DNA of 64,000 bases from Microvirga mediterraneensis (lineage in GTDB: Bacteria; Pseudomonadota; Alphaproteobacteria; Rhizobiales; Beijerinckiaceae): the NCBI RefSeq assembly GCF_013520865.1, contig NZ_JACDXJ010000001.1:1521001-1585000 (forward strand), in the 5' to 3' direction. Shown here in pieces: positions 26,833 to 35,349 of the stretch (the stretch's first letter is position 1; the number at the start of each line of letters is the position of its first letter). Both the position numbers and the translations under genes were made by a program. The notes under the pieces were generated by a model, which ran no database searches, had not been told where the DNA came from, and saw nothing but the letters and a program-made list of their open reading frames with translations.

Positions 26833-28161
26833 GTGAACTCCTCCCTCGCCCTCATCTGGACCATCACGGCCGCAACCACCCTGCTGCAAGCCGGCAACGG
26901 TCTGCTCCAGGCGCTCATGCCCCTGCGCATGCAGGCCGAAGGGATCTCGGTCGCGTCCATCGGCGTCGTGGCGGCGGCCTACGGGCTCGGCTTCTCGACA
27001 GGCTGCTTCCTGGCCCCGAGCTTTATCCGGCATGTGGGCTACATCCGGGCCTTTGCCAGCCTCGCGGCGGTGGTGGCAGTCCTGATCCTCGCCATGACCC
27101 AGGCGCACTCGACCCTGGCCTGGATCGTTCTGCGCGGACTGACCGGCGTCACGCTCGCGTGCATCTTCACCGTAACGGATGGCTGGATCAGCGCCCGCGC
27201 CACGTCGAGCCATCGCGGGCGCATCCTGTCGATCTACATGATCTGCACCAAGGTCGCCCTGATGCTGTCGCCCCTGGGGATCGGCCTCGGCGATATCCGC
27301 ACGGACGGCCTGTTCATGACCGTGAGCGCCCTGATCACGCTCTCGCTCCTGCCGATCGCCGCAACGACGACGAAGGAACCGGCCGCCCCCCAGGGCGTGC
27401 GGATCGAGGTCCGGAAGCTGTTCGCCACCGCGCCATCCGCCGTGGTCGGCGCTTTCGTCGTCGGGTTGGTCAATGGCCCGGTCATTGCCATTACGCCCGT
27501 TTTCGGCGTCAGCATCGGATTGGGCCAGGATCAGGCCGCGGCCCTTCTCTTCGCCCTGCAGGCCGGCAGCCTCGCCATGCAATGGCCGCTCGGGTGGCTC
27601 TCCGACAGGGCGGACCGACGCTATGTGATCGCCGGGTTGGCCGCAGGGACGAGTCTCGTGTCGCTTCTGATCCTCTGGGCCAGTGCGCAGGGGGCCAATC
27701 TGCTGGTTCTATGGTCATTCGCAGCCTGGGGCGGCTTGGCCCTCTGCATCTATTCGGTCTGCGTGGCCCATGCCTGCGACATCGTCGATCCGGGGCAGAT
27801 CGTATCCACCGTCGGGACTCTGCTGTTTTCCTGGGCCGCCGGCGTCACGGTCGGGCCGCTGTTCGGCGCGGCCGCCATGGAGGTGATGGGGCCGAAGGGG
27901 TTGTTCATCTACTCGGGCGTGGCCTCGCTCGGGCTCGTCGCGTTCATCGTGGCCCGGATTCTTAAAGTGGACCGCTCTCCGGCCAAGGGAGGCTTCGCGG
28001 ATATCGCGCCTACCAGTTCTGCCACGGCAAGCCTGACGCCCCGCGCCGACCTCCAAACCGTCGAAGAACAGGAGCCCGCGACAGACGGCGTGTGCGAGGC
28101 GGATAAATCCGGTCAGAAGGCCGAAGCGTCCGCCGTGGCACGGGCCGATACGGCCTCGTAA
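26833..28161 (+). CDS. MFS transporter
   Basis: This 442-residue major facilitator protein has about 12 hydrophobic spans between 8 and 385. The loop between helices 8 and 9 reads GWLSDRADRRYV, a typical MFS motif A in the second half, and helix 4-5 contains GVTLACIFTVTDGWISA. The resemblance is to the YcaD/Cys-rich-free drug or sugar efflux group, but the substrate is unknown. The C-terminal 60 residues are hydrophilic. The GTG start lacks a clear ribosome site. Its 3' end overlaps the convergent transglycosylase gene by 49 bases. Confidence 0.8.
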   Translation: MNSSLALIWTITAATTLLQAGNGLLQALMPLRMQAEGISVASIGVVAAAYGLGFSTGCFLAPSFIRHVGYIRAFASLAAVVAVLILAMTQAHSTLAWIVLRGLTGVTLACIFTVTDGWISARATSSHRGRILSIYMICTKVALMLSPLGIGLGDIRTDGLFMTVSALITLSLLPIAATTTKEPAAPQGVRIEVRKLFATAPSAVVGAFVVGLVNGPVIAITPVFGVSIGLGQDQAAALLFALQAGSLAMQWPLGWLSDRADRRYVIAGLAAGTSLVSLLILWASAQGANLLVLWSFAAWGGLALCIYSVCVAHACDIVDPGQIVSTVGTLLFSWAAGVTVGPLFGAAAMEVMGPKGLFIYSGVASLGLVAFIVARILKVDRSPAKGGFADIAPTSSATASLTPRADLQTVEEQEPATDGVCEADKSGQKAEASAVARADTAS

Positions 28162-29267
28162 CGGTTGAGGCGTTTGTCGATCATGCCGTCGATCCTGTCA
28201 TAGACCTCGGCCACGCTGAGCTGGCGGGTCTTCTTGCCGTCCTTGGTGAAGAACAGCGACTTGTTGGACTTCGCGGCCGCCGGGAAAGCGTCCGGAGCGC
28301 TCTTCTTCGGGGTGTCGTCCACCAGGGCGATGAACCGGCTCGCGCTGTCCACGCCGAAGAAGTGGGACAGGTAGAACTCCGACCGGCTCAGCTGCCGCCC
28401 GAGCTTGGCTTCGATCTTGGCCTTGTCGCGCTTCATCATCTCGGCCGCCATGAGGGCCGAAATATAAGGGTTCCGGCGCAGGCCGAGGATGTGCTGGCGC
28501 ATGGTGGCATCTGCTACGTCGATCTTCGCCCCCGCGCCTGAAATCGCCTCGGCTTCGGCCGTCAATCCATGCAGGGGGCCGAACGAGCGGACAGCATCAA
28601 GCCAGGTGCTGGTGATGAACTGGAACAGGCCGACGGCGGAGGACGTGGAAGCCTTGTTGCCGGGCAGAAAGCTCGACTCCTTGTCCGCCAGGGCCATCAT
28701 GTAGACCGGGTCCGCTCCCGTGAGCTTGGACGCCCGCATGATCGTATCGACGATCCAGACGGGAACCCGCATCTCCTCGAACTCCATGAATTCCGTCAGT
28801 TCGCGGGACACAGGCTCCTCGTTCCTGGCGCTCTCCGAACCAGGTGCATCGGTCAGGGGAATAGACAGGATGATCTGCTTCTGAAGTTCCGCCGGCGTCG
28901 TGTCGGCGGCCGCGACCGGAACGATGGCCTCGAGCGGATCGGCCGCCGCCTCGCCGGACATGGAGAACGGCGCCGTCGAATGGGCGGGCGGCAACCGGAT
29001 CGCATTCGGACCGGCATCGAGCGGCGGCGGCAATGCCGTCCAGGCTTCGGCGGCCGAGGCTGGCTGCGTGTGGACCGCCGCGCCGATGGCGATCGTCAGA
29101 CATGCGCTGAGACCGAAGCACTTGGTGAGGTCCAGCAGGGTTTTCCCTCCCTGGGAGGGCAGGAGGCAGGCATCGACAAGCGACCGGAAGCCGGCCTTCT
29201 TTTCGTTCTCAAGGCAAATAGCCGTCTGCTGGCATGCGTCCTGAGACGCTGTCAGAGCGATTTGCAT
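28113..29267 (-). CDS. Lytic transglycosylase-like protein (SLT domain)
   Basis: A 384-residue exported protein. The SLT-type domain (about 180-330) shows the catalytic glutamate in MALADKESSFLPGNK and the following SSAVGLFQFITSTWLDAV. A hydrophobic segment at about 48-70 (CFGLSACLTIAIGAAVHTQP) may be a late signal sequence or membrane anchor. The long N-terminus before it makes the start uncertain; the ATG giving MQIALTASQ is used. It would cleave peptidoglycan glycan strands. The gene runs against the MFS gene and overlaps it by 49 bases. Confidence 0.8.
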   Translation of the reverse strand: MQIALTASQDACQQTAICLENEKKAGFRSLVDACLLPSQGGKTLLDLTKCFGLSACLTIAIGAAVHTQPASAAEAWTALPPPLDAGPNAIRLPPAHSTAPFSMSGEAAADPLEAIVPVAAADTTPAELQKQIILSIPLTDAPGSESARNEEPVSRELTEFMEFEEMRVPVWIVDTIMRASKLTGADPVYMMALADKESSFLPGNKASTSSAVGLFQFITSTWLDAVRSFGPLHGLTAEAEAISGAGAKIDVADATMRQHILGLRRNPYISALMAAEMMKRDKAKIEAKLGRQLSRSEFYLSHFFGVDSASRFIALVDDTPKKSAPDAFPAAAKSNKSLFFTKDGKKTRQLSVAEVYDRIDGMIDKRLNRYEAVSARATADASAF

Positions 29268-29717
29268 ATGGATAAGTCCCCACAAATGCACCGTTTCTCC
29301 GCCACGGCGGGTGCACGGTCGTTATTCGTTCGATGGGGTAAGTATGTGATGGCCTGATATGTCCAGAATGGGTCAGCTTGGCGTTAAAAGTTCGATTATG
29401 TTCCAAGGTGCGACCATTTGCATACGTCTATTAATAAGCGTTCATCTTTGGAGAAGGATCGATCTTCAAGGAAAAGCTTTCTTATCGTTAAACATGACTG
29501 ATGGCATGATGACGCAGGGGGAATAATACGATGTGACGAGATGACAATAGCTAAATAAACTTAACCTTGCGCAAGGTAATACTGACTTCTGGAAGGGCCC
29601 TTGGTCCAGCCTCACATGCGCCGGTCCCCGGTCTCCGGTCTGCCGAGCAGGCGGGCGTTTTCGCCCCTATCCCGGCATGATAGAGGATATGCGTGAGGGA
29701 GATCGAACAGGCTCAAA
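29268..29717. other. AT-richer intergenic region
   Basis: These 450 bases between divergent genes are clearly lower in GC than their surroundings, especially 29395-29585. They contain a perfect 14-bp palindrome (29564-29577) and a small GGGCG-TTTT-CGCCC hairpin near 29652-29667. I looked for a cobalamin riboswitch ahead of the BtuF-like gene and do not see the conserved B12-box elements. No coding frame is convincing. Confidence 0.5.
29564..29577. promoter_or_regulatory. Perfect 14-bp palindrome ACCTTGCGCAAGGT
   Basis: The motif resembles MerR-family operator half-sites (ACCTTG...CAAGGT) but with a shorter centre than known CueR/HmrR sites. No merR gene is present in the window. It lies 141 bases upstream of the BtuF-like gene. 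Confidence 0.35.
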
Positions 29718-30569
29718 ATGCTCCACCGCTCCGTCATAAGCTATGCAGCATGGGTTCTGCTGTCGTGTCCGGCCATCTTCGCCGCCGGTGCGCAGGCTCA
29801 GACAAGGCCGGAGCGGGTCGCCTCGCTCAATCTCTGCACCGACCAACTTCTTCTGGCCCTGGCCGATCGGAGCCAGATCTCGTCCTTGAGCCGTCTCGCC
29901 GGAGACGCATCCCTCTCGTTTCTGGCTGACAAGGCGGCCGGAAGTTCCCGGAACGACGGTGGCGCCGAGGCCGTCCTCTTCGCCAATCCGGATCTCGTGC
30001 TGACGGGCACCTATGGCCAGCGGGAGCAGGTCGCCCTGCTGAGGCGTCAAGGGCTGGATGTGCTGGACTTCGGGCCCTGGACGAGCCTGGAGGACGGTCG
30101 CGGGCAGATCCGCGCCCTGGCCCTCAGGCTTGGGCATCCGGAGCGTGGCGAGGATCTGATCGCCCGCATCGACGGGAGCCTGGAGCGGGCGGGAGGGATC
30201 GTCCCAAGGGGACGCAGCATCCTCGTCTATGAGCGAGGCGGCTGGGTCATGGGGGCCCGGTCGCCGCTCGGCGAGATCCTGGTCCAGATGGGCTTCAGGC
30301 TGCATCAGGAGGCCCTGGGGCTGAACCAGGGCGGCGTCGCGAGGCTGGAGGCCATCGTGACGACGCCGCCGGATTTCATGCTTGTCGATGCGGCGTCGTC
30401 ACGGGCGGTCGACAACGGTACGGCGCTTTTCTCGCACCCGGCCCTGGCCGAGGCCGTGCCGGAGTCCCGCCGCCTGGCGCTCCCCGCCCGATTGACGATC
30501 TGCGGCGGTCCTGCGACACCTGCGGCTATCGATGCGTTGAGCGCCGAGGTGCGGGACAAGGTCCGGTGA
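29718..30569 (+). CDS. ABC transporter substrate-binding protein, BtuF/cobalamin-like
   Basis: This 283-residue periplasmic protein of the class III (helical backbone) binding family has a signal peptide (MLHRSVISYAAWVLLSCPAI, cleavage after GAQAQ). It begins ERVASLNLCTDQLLLALADR, as in BtuF-like proteins, and continues with FANPDLVLTGTY. The adjacent convergent gene is cobU/cobP, which favours a corrinoid or cobalamin precursor as ligand over a siderophore. No permease or ATPase gene is adjacent, so it must share partners encoded elsewhere. Confidence 0.75.
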   Translation: MLHRSVISYAAWVLLSCPAIFAAGAQAQTRPERVASLNLCTDQLLLALADRSQISSLSRLAGDASLSFLADKAAGSSRNDGGAEAVLFANPDLVLTGTYGQREQVALLRRQGLDVLDFGPWTSLEDGRGQIRALALRLGHPERGEDLIARIDGSLERAGGIVPRGRSILVYERGGWVMGARSPLGEILVQMGFRLHQEALGLNQGGVARLEAIVTTPPDFMLVDAASSRAVDNGTALFSHPALAEAVPESRRLALPARLTICGGPATPAAIDALSAEVRDKVR

Positions 30570-30578
30570 CGGGCGGGG

Positions 30579-31124
30579 CTATTCCAGCTTCAGTTGCAGG
30601 GGAGGGGCCGGCTTGAGCAGGATCGGGCAGCCTGCCGCTACAAAAACAACGGCGTCGCAAACCTCCGCGATCTGCTGGTTGAGACGGCCCTGCTCGTCGC
30701 GGAAGCGTCGCCCCAGGGGTGTCGCGGGCACGATGCCTTGCCCGACCTCGTTGGACACCAGGATCAGCGGGCCTCCCGCATCCCGAACGGCTTGGACCAG
30801 CAGATTCGACTCATGGGCCGGATCACGCTCGGCCAGGACGATGTTGGAAAGCCAGAGGGTCAGGCAATCGACCAGGACGGCCTGTCCGGGAGCGGTCTGG
30901 GCCCGAATGGCTGCCACGAGATCGAGGGGCGCGTCCACGGTTCGCCACGATCCGTCGCGCTCGGCGCGATGCTGAGCGATCCGCTCGCGCATTTCCTCAT
31001 CGTAAGCCTGGGCGGTGGCGATGTAGGTCCGCTCCGGCGACACGCTCTCGGCAAGCTGCAGCGCGGTGCGGCTCTTTCCGGAGCGGGCTCCGCCCACGAC
31101 CAGGACACGGCGGCAGGTGGACAT
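30579..31124 (-). CDS. cobU: Adenosylcobinamide kinase / adenosylcobinamide-phosphate guanylyltransferase
   Basis: This 181-residue cytoplasmic enzyme phosphorylates adenosylcobinamide and then attaches GMP, in assembly of the nucleotide loop of cobalamin (CobU; called CobP in aerobic producers). The P-loop is GGARSGKSRTA at the N-terminus, the RAERDGSWRTVDAP segment is typical, and VLVDCLTLWLSN and SNEVGQGIVP are diagnostic. It starts six bases after the stop of the HWE kinase gene, so the two may be co-transcribed. Confidence 0.93.
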   Translation of the reverse strand: MSTCRRVLVVGGARSGKSRTALQLAESVSPERTYIATAQAYDEEMRERIAQHRAERDGSWRTVDAPLDLVAAIRAQTAPGQAVLVDCLTLWLSNIVLAERDPAHESNLLVQAVRDAGGPLILVSNEVGQGIVPATPLGRRFRDEQGRLNQQIAEVCDAVVFVAAGCPILLKPAPPLQLKLE

Positions 31125-31130
31125 GGTCGA

Positions 31131-32522
31131 TCAGGCGGTCAGGCGGTCGAGCGGCAGGACCATGTGCACGCACAGGCCTTCCGGACGCCAGTCCCGATCG
31201 AGCGTGCCACCCAGCTGTCCGGTGATGCTTCGCTGCGACAGCTGGGTTCCGAACCCTTCAAAGGCCGGGGGCGCCTTGATGCGGGGACCGTGGGTCTCGG
31301 CCCAGTGAAGATCGACATACCCGTCCTGCAAGGTCCATAGGATGGACAATTCGCCCTCCGGGCAGGACAGGCAACCGTATTTGGCGGCGTTCGTCGCGAG
31401 TTCGTGCAGGACGAGGGCAAGGCTCGTCGTCGTGTTGGACCCAACGAGCACGCTCGGTCCTTCAATGACGATCCTGTTCTGGCCGGCCTGCCGGTAGGGC
31501 TCGAGAACGGCCTCGATCAGCCGTGCGAGCTCTACGTCCGAGCCCTTGCCCGGATCGCCCGCCGAGACCGGCTGCACAAGTTCATGGGCCCGCGACAGGG
31601 CGCTCAGGCGCCCGCGCAGGGCATTGGCCATGTCCTTGGTGTCCTTCGCCGTGCGGGCGGTCATCGAGACCATGCCGTTGGCGATGGCAAACAGGTTCTT
31701 CACACGATGATTGAGTTCCCGCGTCAGAAGCTTCTGCGTCTCTTCCAGGGCATGATGCTCCGTGATGTCGCTGACGACCCCATAGAGACTGATGGCGCGA
31801 CGGGTATTGTCCTCGTTCGCATAGACAGCCTGTCCGTGAGAACGGAACCAGCGGAGCTTCCCATCCGGCATGATGGCGCGATACTCGCTATCGTACTTGC
31901 CGTCGGATCCGGGTGCCGCCGCCGCTGCGATCCGTTCCTTGACGCCGTCCACATCCTCCGGATGGATCATCGCCCAGGCGTCGTCCAGGGGCAGGCTGTA
32001 CAATCCGTTATGGGGAATGCGGTACAGGGCGCATGAGCCCTCGTCCCAGGTAATCAGGTCCTTCTCCAGGTCGATCTGCCAAGTTCCGAGATCGGCGGCC
32101 TCGAGGGCGAGGCGGTACTGGCACTCGAGCAGGCGGATGGTCTCGTCGGCCTTCTTCTGGGCATTGATGTTGGTGCTCGTGCCGAACCAGCGGGTGATTT
32201 TGCCCGTGAGGTCCTGGATCGGAATGGCCCGGCTGAGGAACCATTCGTAATCCCCCGCGACGGTCCTGACGCGGTATTCCCATTCATAATCCTGCCCGGC
32301 GTCCAGGGAGCGGCGCCAATGCTGCAGCACTTCGGGCAGATCGTCGGGATGGACGGCCGCTTCCCAGCCGTTTCCTAGAAGCTGCTCGCTGGAAAGTCCC
32401 GTAAACTCACGCCACCGGCGGTTCACATAGTCAATGGATCCATCGGGGCGGGACGACCAGACGAGTTGCGGCAAAGACTCCGCCAGAACAGCAAATTGCG
32501 TTTCCGTTTCCTTGAAATCCAC
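31131..32522 (-). CDS. PAS-domain sensor histidine kinase, HWE family
   Basis: A 463-residue soluble kinase with no membrane span. Two PAS domains occupy about 8-128 (LVWSSRPDGSIDYVNRRWREF) and 135-260 (ALYRIPHNG...). The phosphoacceptor is H272 in LTRELNHRVKNLFAIA. The N-box lies in LALVLHELATNAAKYG, and no classical D-box/F-box layout is present, as expected for HWE kinases. Such proteins commonly answer to light, redox or general stress in alphaproteobacteria. No response regulator is adjacent. The cobU gene follows at six bases. Confidence 0.88.
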   Translation of the reverse strand: MDFKETETQFAVLAESLPQLVWSSRPDGSIDYVNRRWREFTGLSSEQLLGNGWEAAVHPDDLPEVLQHWRRSLDAGQDYEWEYRVRTVAGDYEWFLSRAIPIQDLTGKITRWFGTSTNINAQKKADETIRLLECQYRLALEAADLGTWQIDLEKDLITWDEGSCALYRIPHNGLYSLPLDDAWAMIHPEDVDGVKERIAAAAAPGSDGKYDSEYRAIMPDGKLRWFRSHGQAVYANEDNTRRAISLYGVVSDITEHHALEETQKLLTRELNHRVKNLFAIANGMVSMTARTAKDTKDMANALRGRLSALSRAHELVQPVSAGDPGKGSDVELARLIEAVLEPYRQAGQNRIVIEGPSVLVGSNTTTSLALVLHELATNAAKYGCLSCPEGELSILWTLQDGYVDLHWAETHGPRIKAPPAFEGFGTQLSQRSITGQLGGTLDRDWRPEGLCVHMVLPLDRLTA

Positions 32523-32772
32523 TCAAAACTCCCCGGCCCGACCCTGCGGCCAAGTCTCCGATGCAACGGAAGCATTGTTGTAGGCCTTTTTCGAGGCTGA
32601 CAACCCACATCGGCCGTTCGCGGCGATTTCTCCGGCGAAAGAGTAGCGCCAACCTCTCGAAACCATTAAAAGGCGGCCGACGTCTGGCGGTTCCTTCAGC
32701 CAGGACATAGATGCAGGACAGCCCTCATACCCGATGCGACCTCTTCCACGCTGAGGCTGATTGACCGTTTTC

Positions 32773-33837
32773 ATGAATGATTTGAGCCCCCGCCCGGTAT
32801 CCGAGCCGGAGATGTCCTCTGCCGAAGCCCTTCATCCGAAGGAGCGCCGATCCCGCCGGTTCGCCTGGATCGGGATGGCGGCGAGCGTCCTCCTGTTCGG
32901 CGCGTCATTGGTGGTTCTCTGGCAGATCGTATCAGAAATCGACGTCAATGAACTGAAAGCGGCTTTCACGGCCGCCAGCCTGCGCCAGATCGGCCTCGCG
33001 GTCCTCCTCACGGCCATCAGCTACAGCCTGCTCACCTGCTACGATGCCATCGCCCTGCGGCAGCTCAAGCTGCAGGTTCCCTACCGAACGACCGCGCTCG
33101 CCTCGTTCACGAGCTACGCGGTGAGCTTCACGCTCGGGTTCCCCCTGCTGACCGCCGGCACGGTGCGTTACTGGATCTACTCCCCCAAGGGGGTCAGCCC
33201 GGGACGGGTGGCGAGCCTCACGGTGATCGCCGGGGTGACCTTCTGGCTCGGCATGGCGCTCGTCCTCTCCTGGAGCCTGATCAGCAAGGCCGACGAGCTG
33301 GCGAGCCTCGTCTATACCCATATCTGGATGAACCAGCTCGTGGGCCTGGGCGCCGCACTCTTCGTTCTGGGCTACATGGTCTGGGTCTCGATCAGGCGCC
33401 GCGTGGTCAAGATCCAAGGCTGGAAGCTGGAGCTGCCGGGCTTTCGCCTGTCCCTGGCCCAGATCCTGATCGGCGCGGGCGATGTCTGTGCCGGGGCCGG
33501 GGTGCTCTTCGTGCTCCTCCCCGGCGGGCACAATCTCGGCTTCGAGACCTTCCTGGCGGTCTATATCCTCGCCGTCATGCTCGGCGTGGCGAGCCATGCG
33601 CCAGGAGGGCTCGGGGTCTTCGAGGCCACCATCCTCCTGGCCCTGTCGAACTATCCCCGCGAGCAGGTCCTGGGGGCGCTGCTCCTCTATCGCCTCTGCT
33701 ATTACCTCGTTCCCTTCGTGATCGCCCTCGCGATCCTCGGGGCGTACGAGATCCGCAACCGCATCCGGGCCGCCCGGCTGTCTTTCAAGCCGGACGACGA
33801 GGAGCTGGCGGGCGAGGTCGAGCTCGGCGGGAGATGA
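32773..33837 (+). CDS. YbhN/LPG-synthase-TM-like integral membrane protein
   Basis: A 354-residue membrane protein with about eight spans, starting at residue 32. The SHAPGGLGVFEATILL segment is the conserved motif of the lysylphosphatidylglycerol synthetase transmembrane family (flippase-like). It lacks the C-terminal soluble aminoacyl-transferase domain of MprF, so it probably does not make lysyl-PG by itself; a lipid-flipping role is inference. The start is the ATG four codons inside a TTG-started frame. It precedes phoR by 55 bases on the same strand. Confidence 0.82.
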   Translation: MNDLSPRPVSEPEMSSAEALHPKERRSRRFAWIGMAASVLLFGASLVVLWQIVSEIDVNELKAAFTAASLRQIGLAVLLTAISYSLLTCYDAIALRQLKLQVPYRTTALASFTSYAVSFTLGFPLLTAGTVRYWIYSPKGVSPGRVASLTVIAGVTFWLGMALVLSWSLISKADELASLVYTHIWMNQLVGLGAALFVLGYMVWVSIRRRVVKIQGWKLELPGFRLSLAQILIGAGDVCAGAGVLFVLLPGGHNLGFETFLAVYILAVMLGVASHAPGGLGVFEATILLALSNYPREQVLGALLLYRLCYYLVPFVIALAILGAYEIRNRIRAARLSFKPDDEELAGEVELGGR

Positions 33838-33892
33838 CACCCGGGCCAGCCTCTCCTAAAGAAGGGAGACCGCGCCTCCGAGACATCTTCCC

Positions 33893-35191
33893 ATGAGCGA
33901 CCCCGACGACCTCTCGCCGGATCCCCTCCGACAGAGCGCCTCTCCGACCCGTGACGCTGCCCTGCGCGGGACGGTCGTGACCTGTTTCGTGCTGGTGTCC
34001 GTATCGCTGGCGCGGGGCCATGGGGACGGCTGGCTCCTGATCTGGGCCGCGATCGCCATCCTGGCGGGCTTCCTCGTCGCCGGCCCCAAGCGCGGCCTCG
34101 GGCTCGGAACCCGGATCACATCGCAGCCGAAGGCGAATTCGCGCTCAAGCGTGGCCGAGGCGGTTCTGGCTCAGATCCCGGATCCGGTCATCCTGGTGGA
34201 CCAGCGGGCCGTGGTGATCGAGGCGAACCGGGCCGCCTACGAACTTCTGGCCGGGCTGAAGACCGGCCATCCCCTGTCCTTCGCCCTTCGCACCCCGGAC
34301 GTGCTCGACGGGATCCAGGAGGTTCTGGAGAGCGGTCAGCCCCTCAAGGTGGAGTATTCGGAGCGCGTCCCGACGGAGCGGACCTTCGAGGTCCATATCG
34401 GTCCCCTTCAGGCGGACGTCCCGGACGCGGGTGTGAGCGCCGGCGTCGTCCTGTTCTTCCGCGATCTCACCTCGGCCCGGCGGCTGGAGGCCATGCGGGC
34501 CGATTTCGTCGCCAATGCGAGTCACGAGCTGCGCACGCCGCTGGCCTCGCTCCTGGGCTTCGTCGAAACCCTCCAGGGTCCGGCCCGCGACGATGCCAAG
34601 GCCAGGGAGCGGTTCCTCGACATCATGAAGGAGCAGGCGCAGCGCATGAAGCGCCTGATCGACGATCTCCTGTCCCTGTCGCGCATCGAGATGCGGGTCC
34701 ATCTTTCGCCCACCCGGACCGTCGATCTCGCGGCCATCGCGTCCCAGATGGTGGAAACCCTCTCTCCCCTGGCCAAGGAGCGGGGCGTGGCCATCCAGGT
34801 GGCCCTCCCGGACCGCCCCGTCCTCGTCCTGGGCGACCGGGACGAGCTTCTGCGCGTCGCCGAGAACCTGATCGAGAACGCGGTTAAATACGGCGAGAGC
34901 GGGGGCAGGGTGGATGTGGAGGTCTCCCGGACCGGGGAGCCGGTGCCGCAGGTCGCCTTCTCCGTGCAGGATTACGGCCCGGGCATCCCGCCCGAGCACC
35001 TGCCCCGCCTGACCGAGCGGTTCTACCGGGTCGATGTCGCCCACAGCCGGGACAAGGGCGGAACCGGCCTCGGGCTCGCCATCGTCAAGCACATCGTCAA
35101 CCGCCATCGCGGCCATCTCGACATCGCCAGCGATCCCGGGCAGGGCGCCCGTTTCACGGTCCGTTTCCCCGAGGCCGCGCCTCGCCCGTAA
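33893..35191 (+). CDS. phoR: Phosphate regulon sensor histidine kinase PhoR
   Basis: This 432-residue inner-membrane kinase has one or two N-terminal spans (about 24-65), a PAS domain (85-200), a dimerisation domain with the phosphoacceptor H211 in NASHELRTPLASLLGF, and a HATPase domain with N-box NLIENAVKYG and G-boxes DYGPGIP and GTGLGLAI. It heads the phosphate block, with pstS starting 158 bases downstream. It would phosphorylate PhoB under phosphate limitation, restrained by PstSCAB-PhoU. Confidence 0.92.
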   Translation: MSDPDDLSPDPLRQSASPTRDAALRGTVVTCFVLVSVSLARGHGDGWLLIWAAIAILAGFLVAGPKRGLGLGTRITSQPKANSRSSVAEAVLAQIPDPVILVDQRAVVIEANRAAYELLAGLKTGHPLSFALRTPDVLDGIQEVLESGQPLKVEYSERVPTERTFEVHIGPLQADVPDAGVSAGVVLFFRDLTSARRLEAMRADFVANASHELRTPLASLLGFVETLQGPARDDAKARERFLDIMKEQAQRMKRLIDDLLSLSRIEMRVHLSPTRTVDLAAIASQMVETLSPLAKERGVAIQVALPDRPVLVLGDRDELLRVAENLIENAVKYGESGGRVDVEVSRTGEPVPQVAFSVQDYGPGIPPEHLPRLTERFYRVDVAHSRDKGGTGLGLAIVKHIVNRHRGHLDIASDPGQGARFTVRFPEAAPRP

Positions 35192-35227
35192 AACGGCGCA
35201 GCACCTCCCCGATGGATCCATCGGGGG

Positions 35228-35255
35228 TGTCATTTAATTGTCATTCAACTGTCGT
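35228..35255 (+). promoter_or_regulatory. Pho box: three TGTCAT-type repeats at 11-bp spacing
   Basis: TGTCAT at 35228, TGTCAT at 35239 and TGTCGT at 35250 lie exactly 11 bp apart, as in tandem PhoB binding half-sites. The site is 94-121 bases upstream of the pstS start and just behind phoR. It implies PhoB-driven transcription of pstSCAB-phoU-phoB. Confidence 0.85.
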
Positions 35256-35349
35256 AGAGGAGACATCCGTTGGGCCTAGCTGTCCCATCGCGTGACGCGG
35301 CCCAGGCTTTGAAGCGGGCTGTCGCGCTTGCTTGAACAGGAGACTTATC

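Noticed and set aside
29268..29717. Possible cobalamin riboswitch upstream of the BtuF-like gene
   Set aside because: The conserved B12-box sequence is not visible, and the region is AT-rich without the expected stems.
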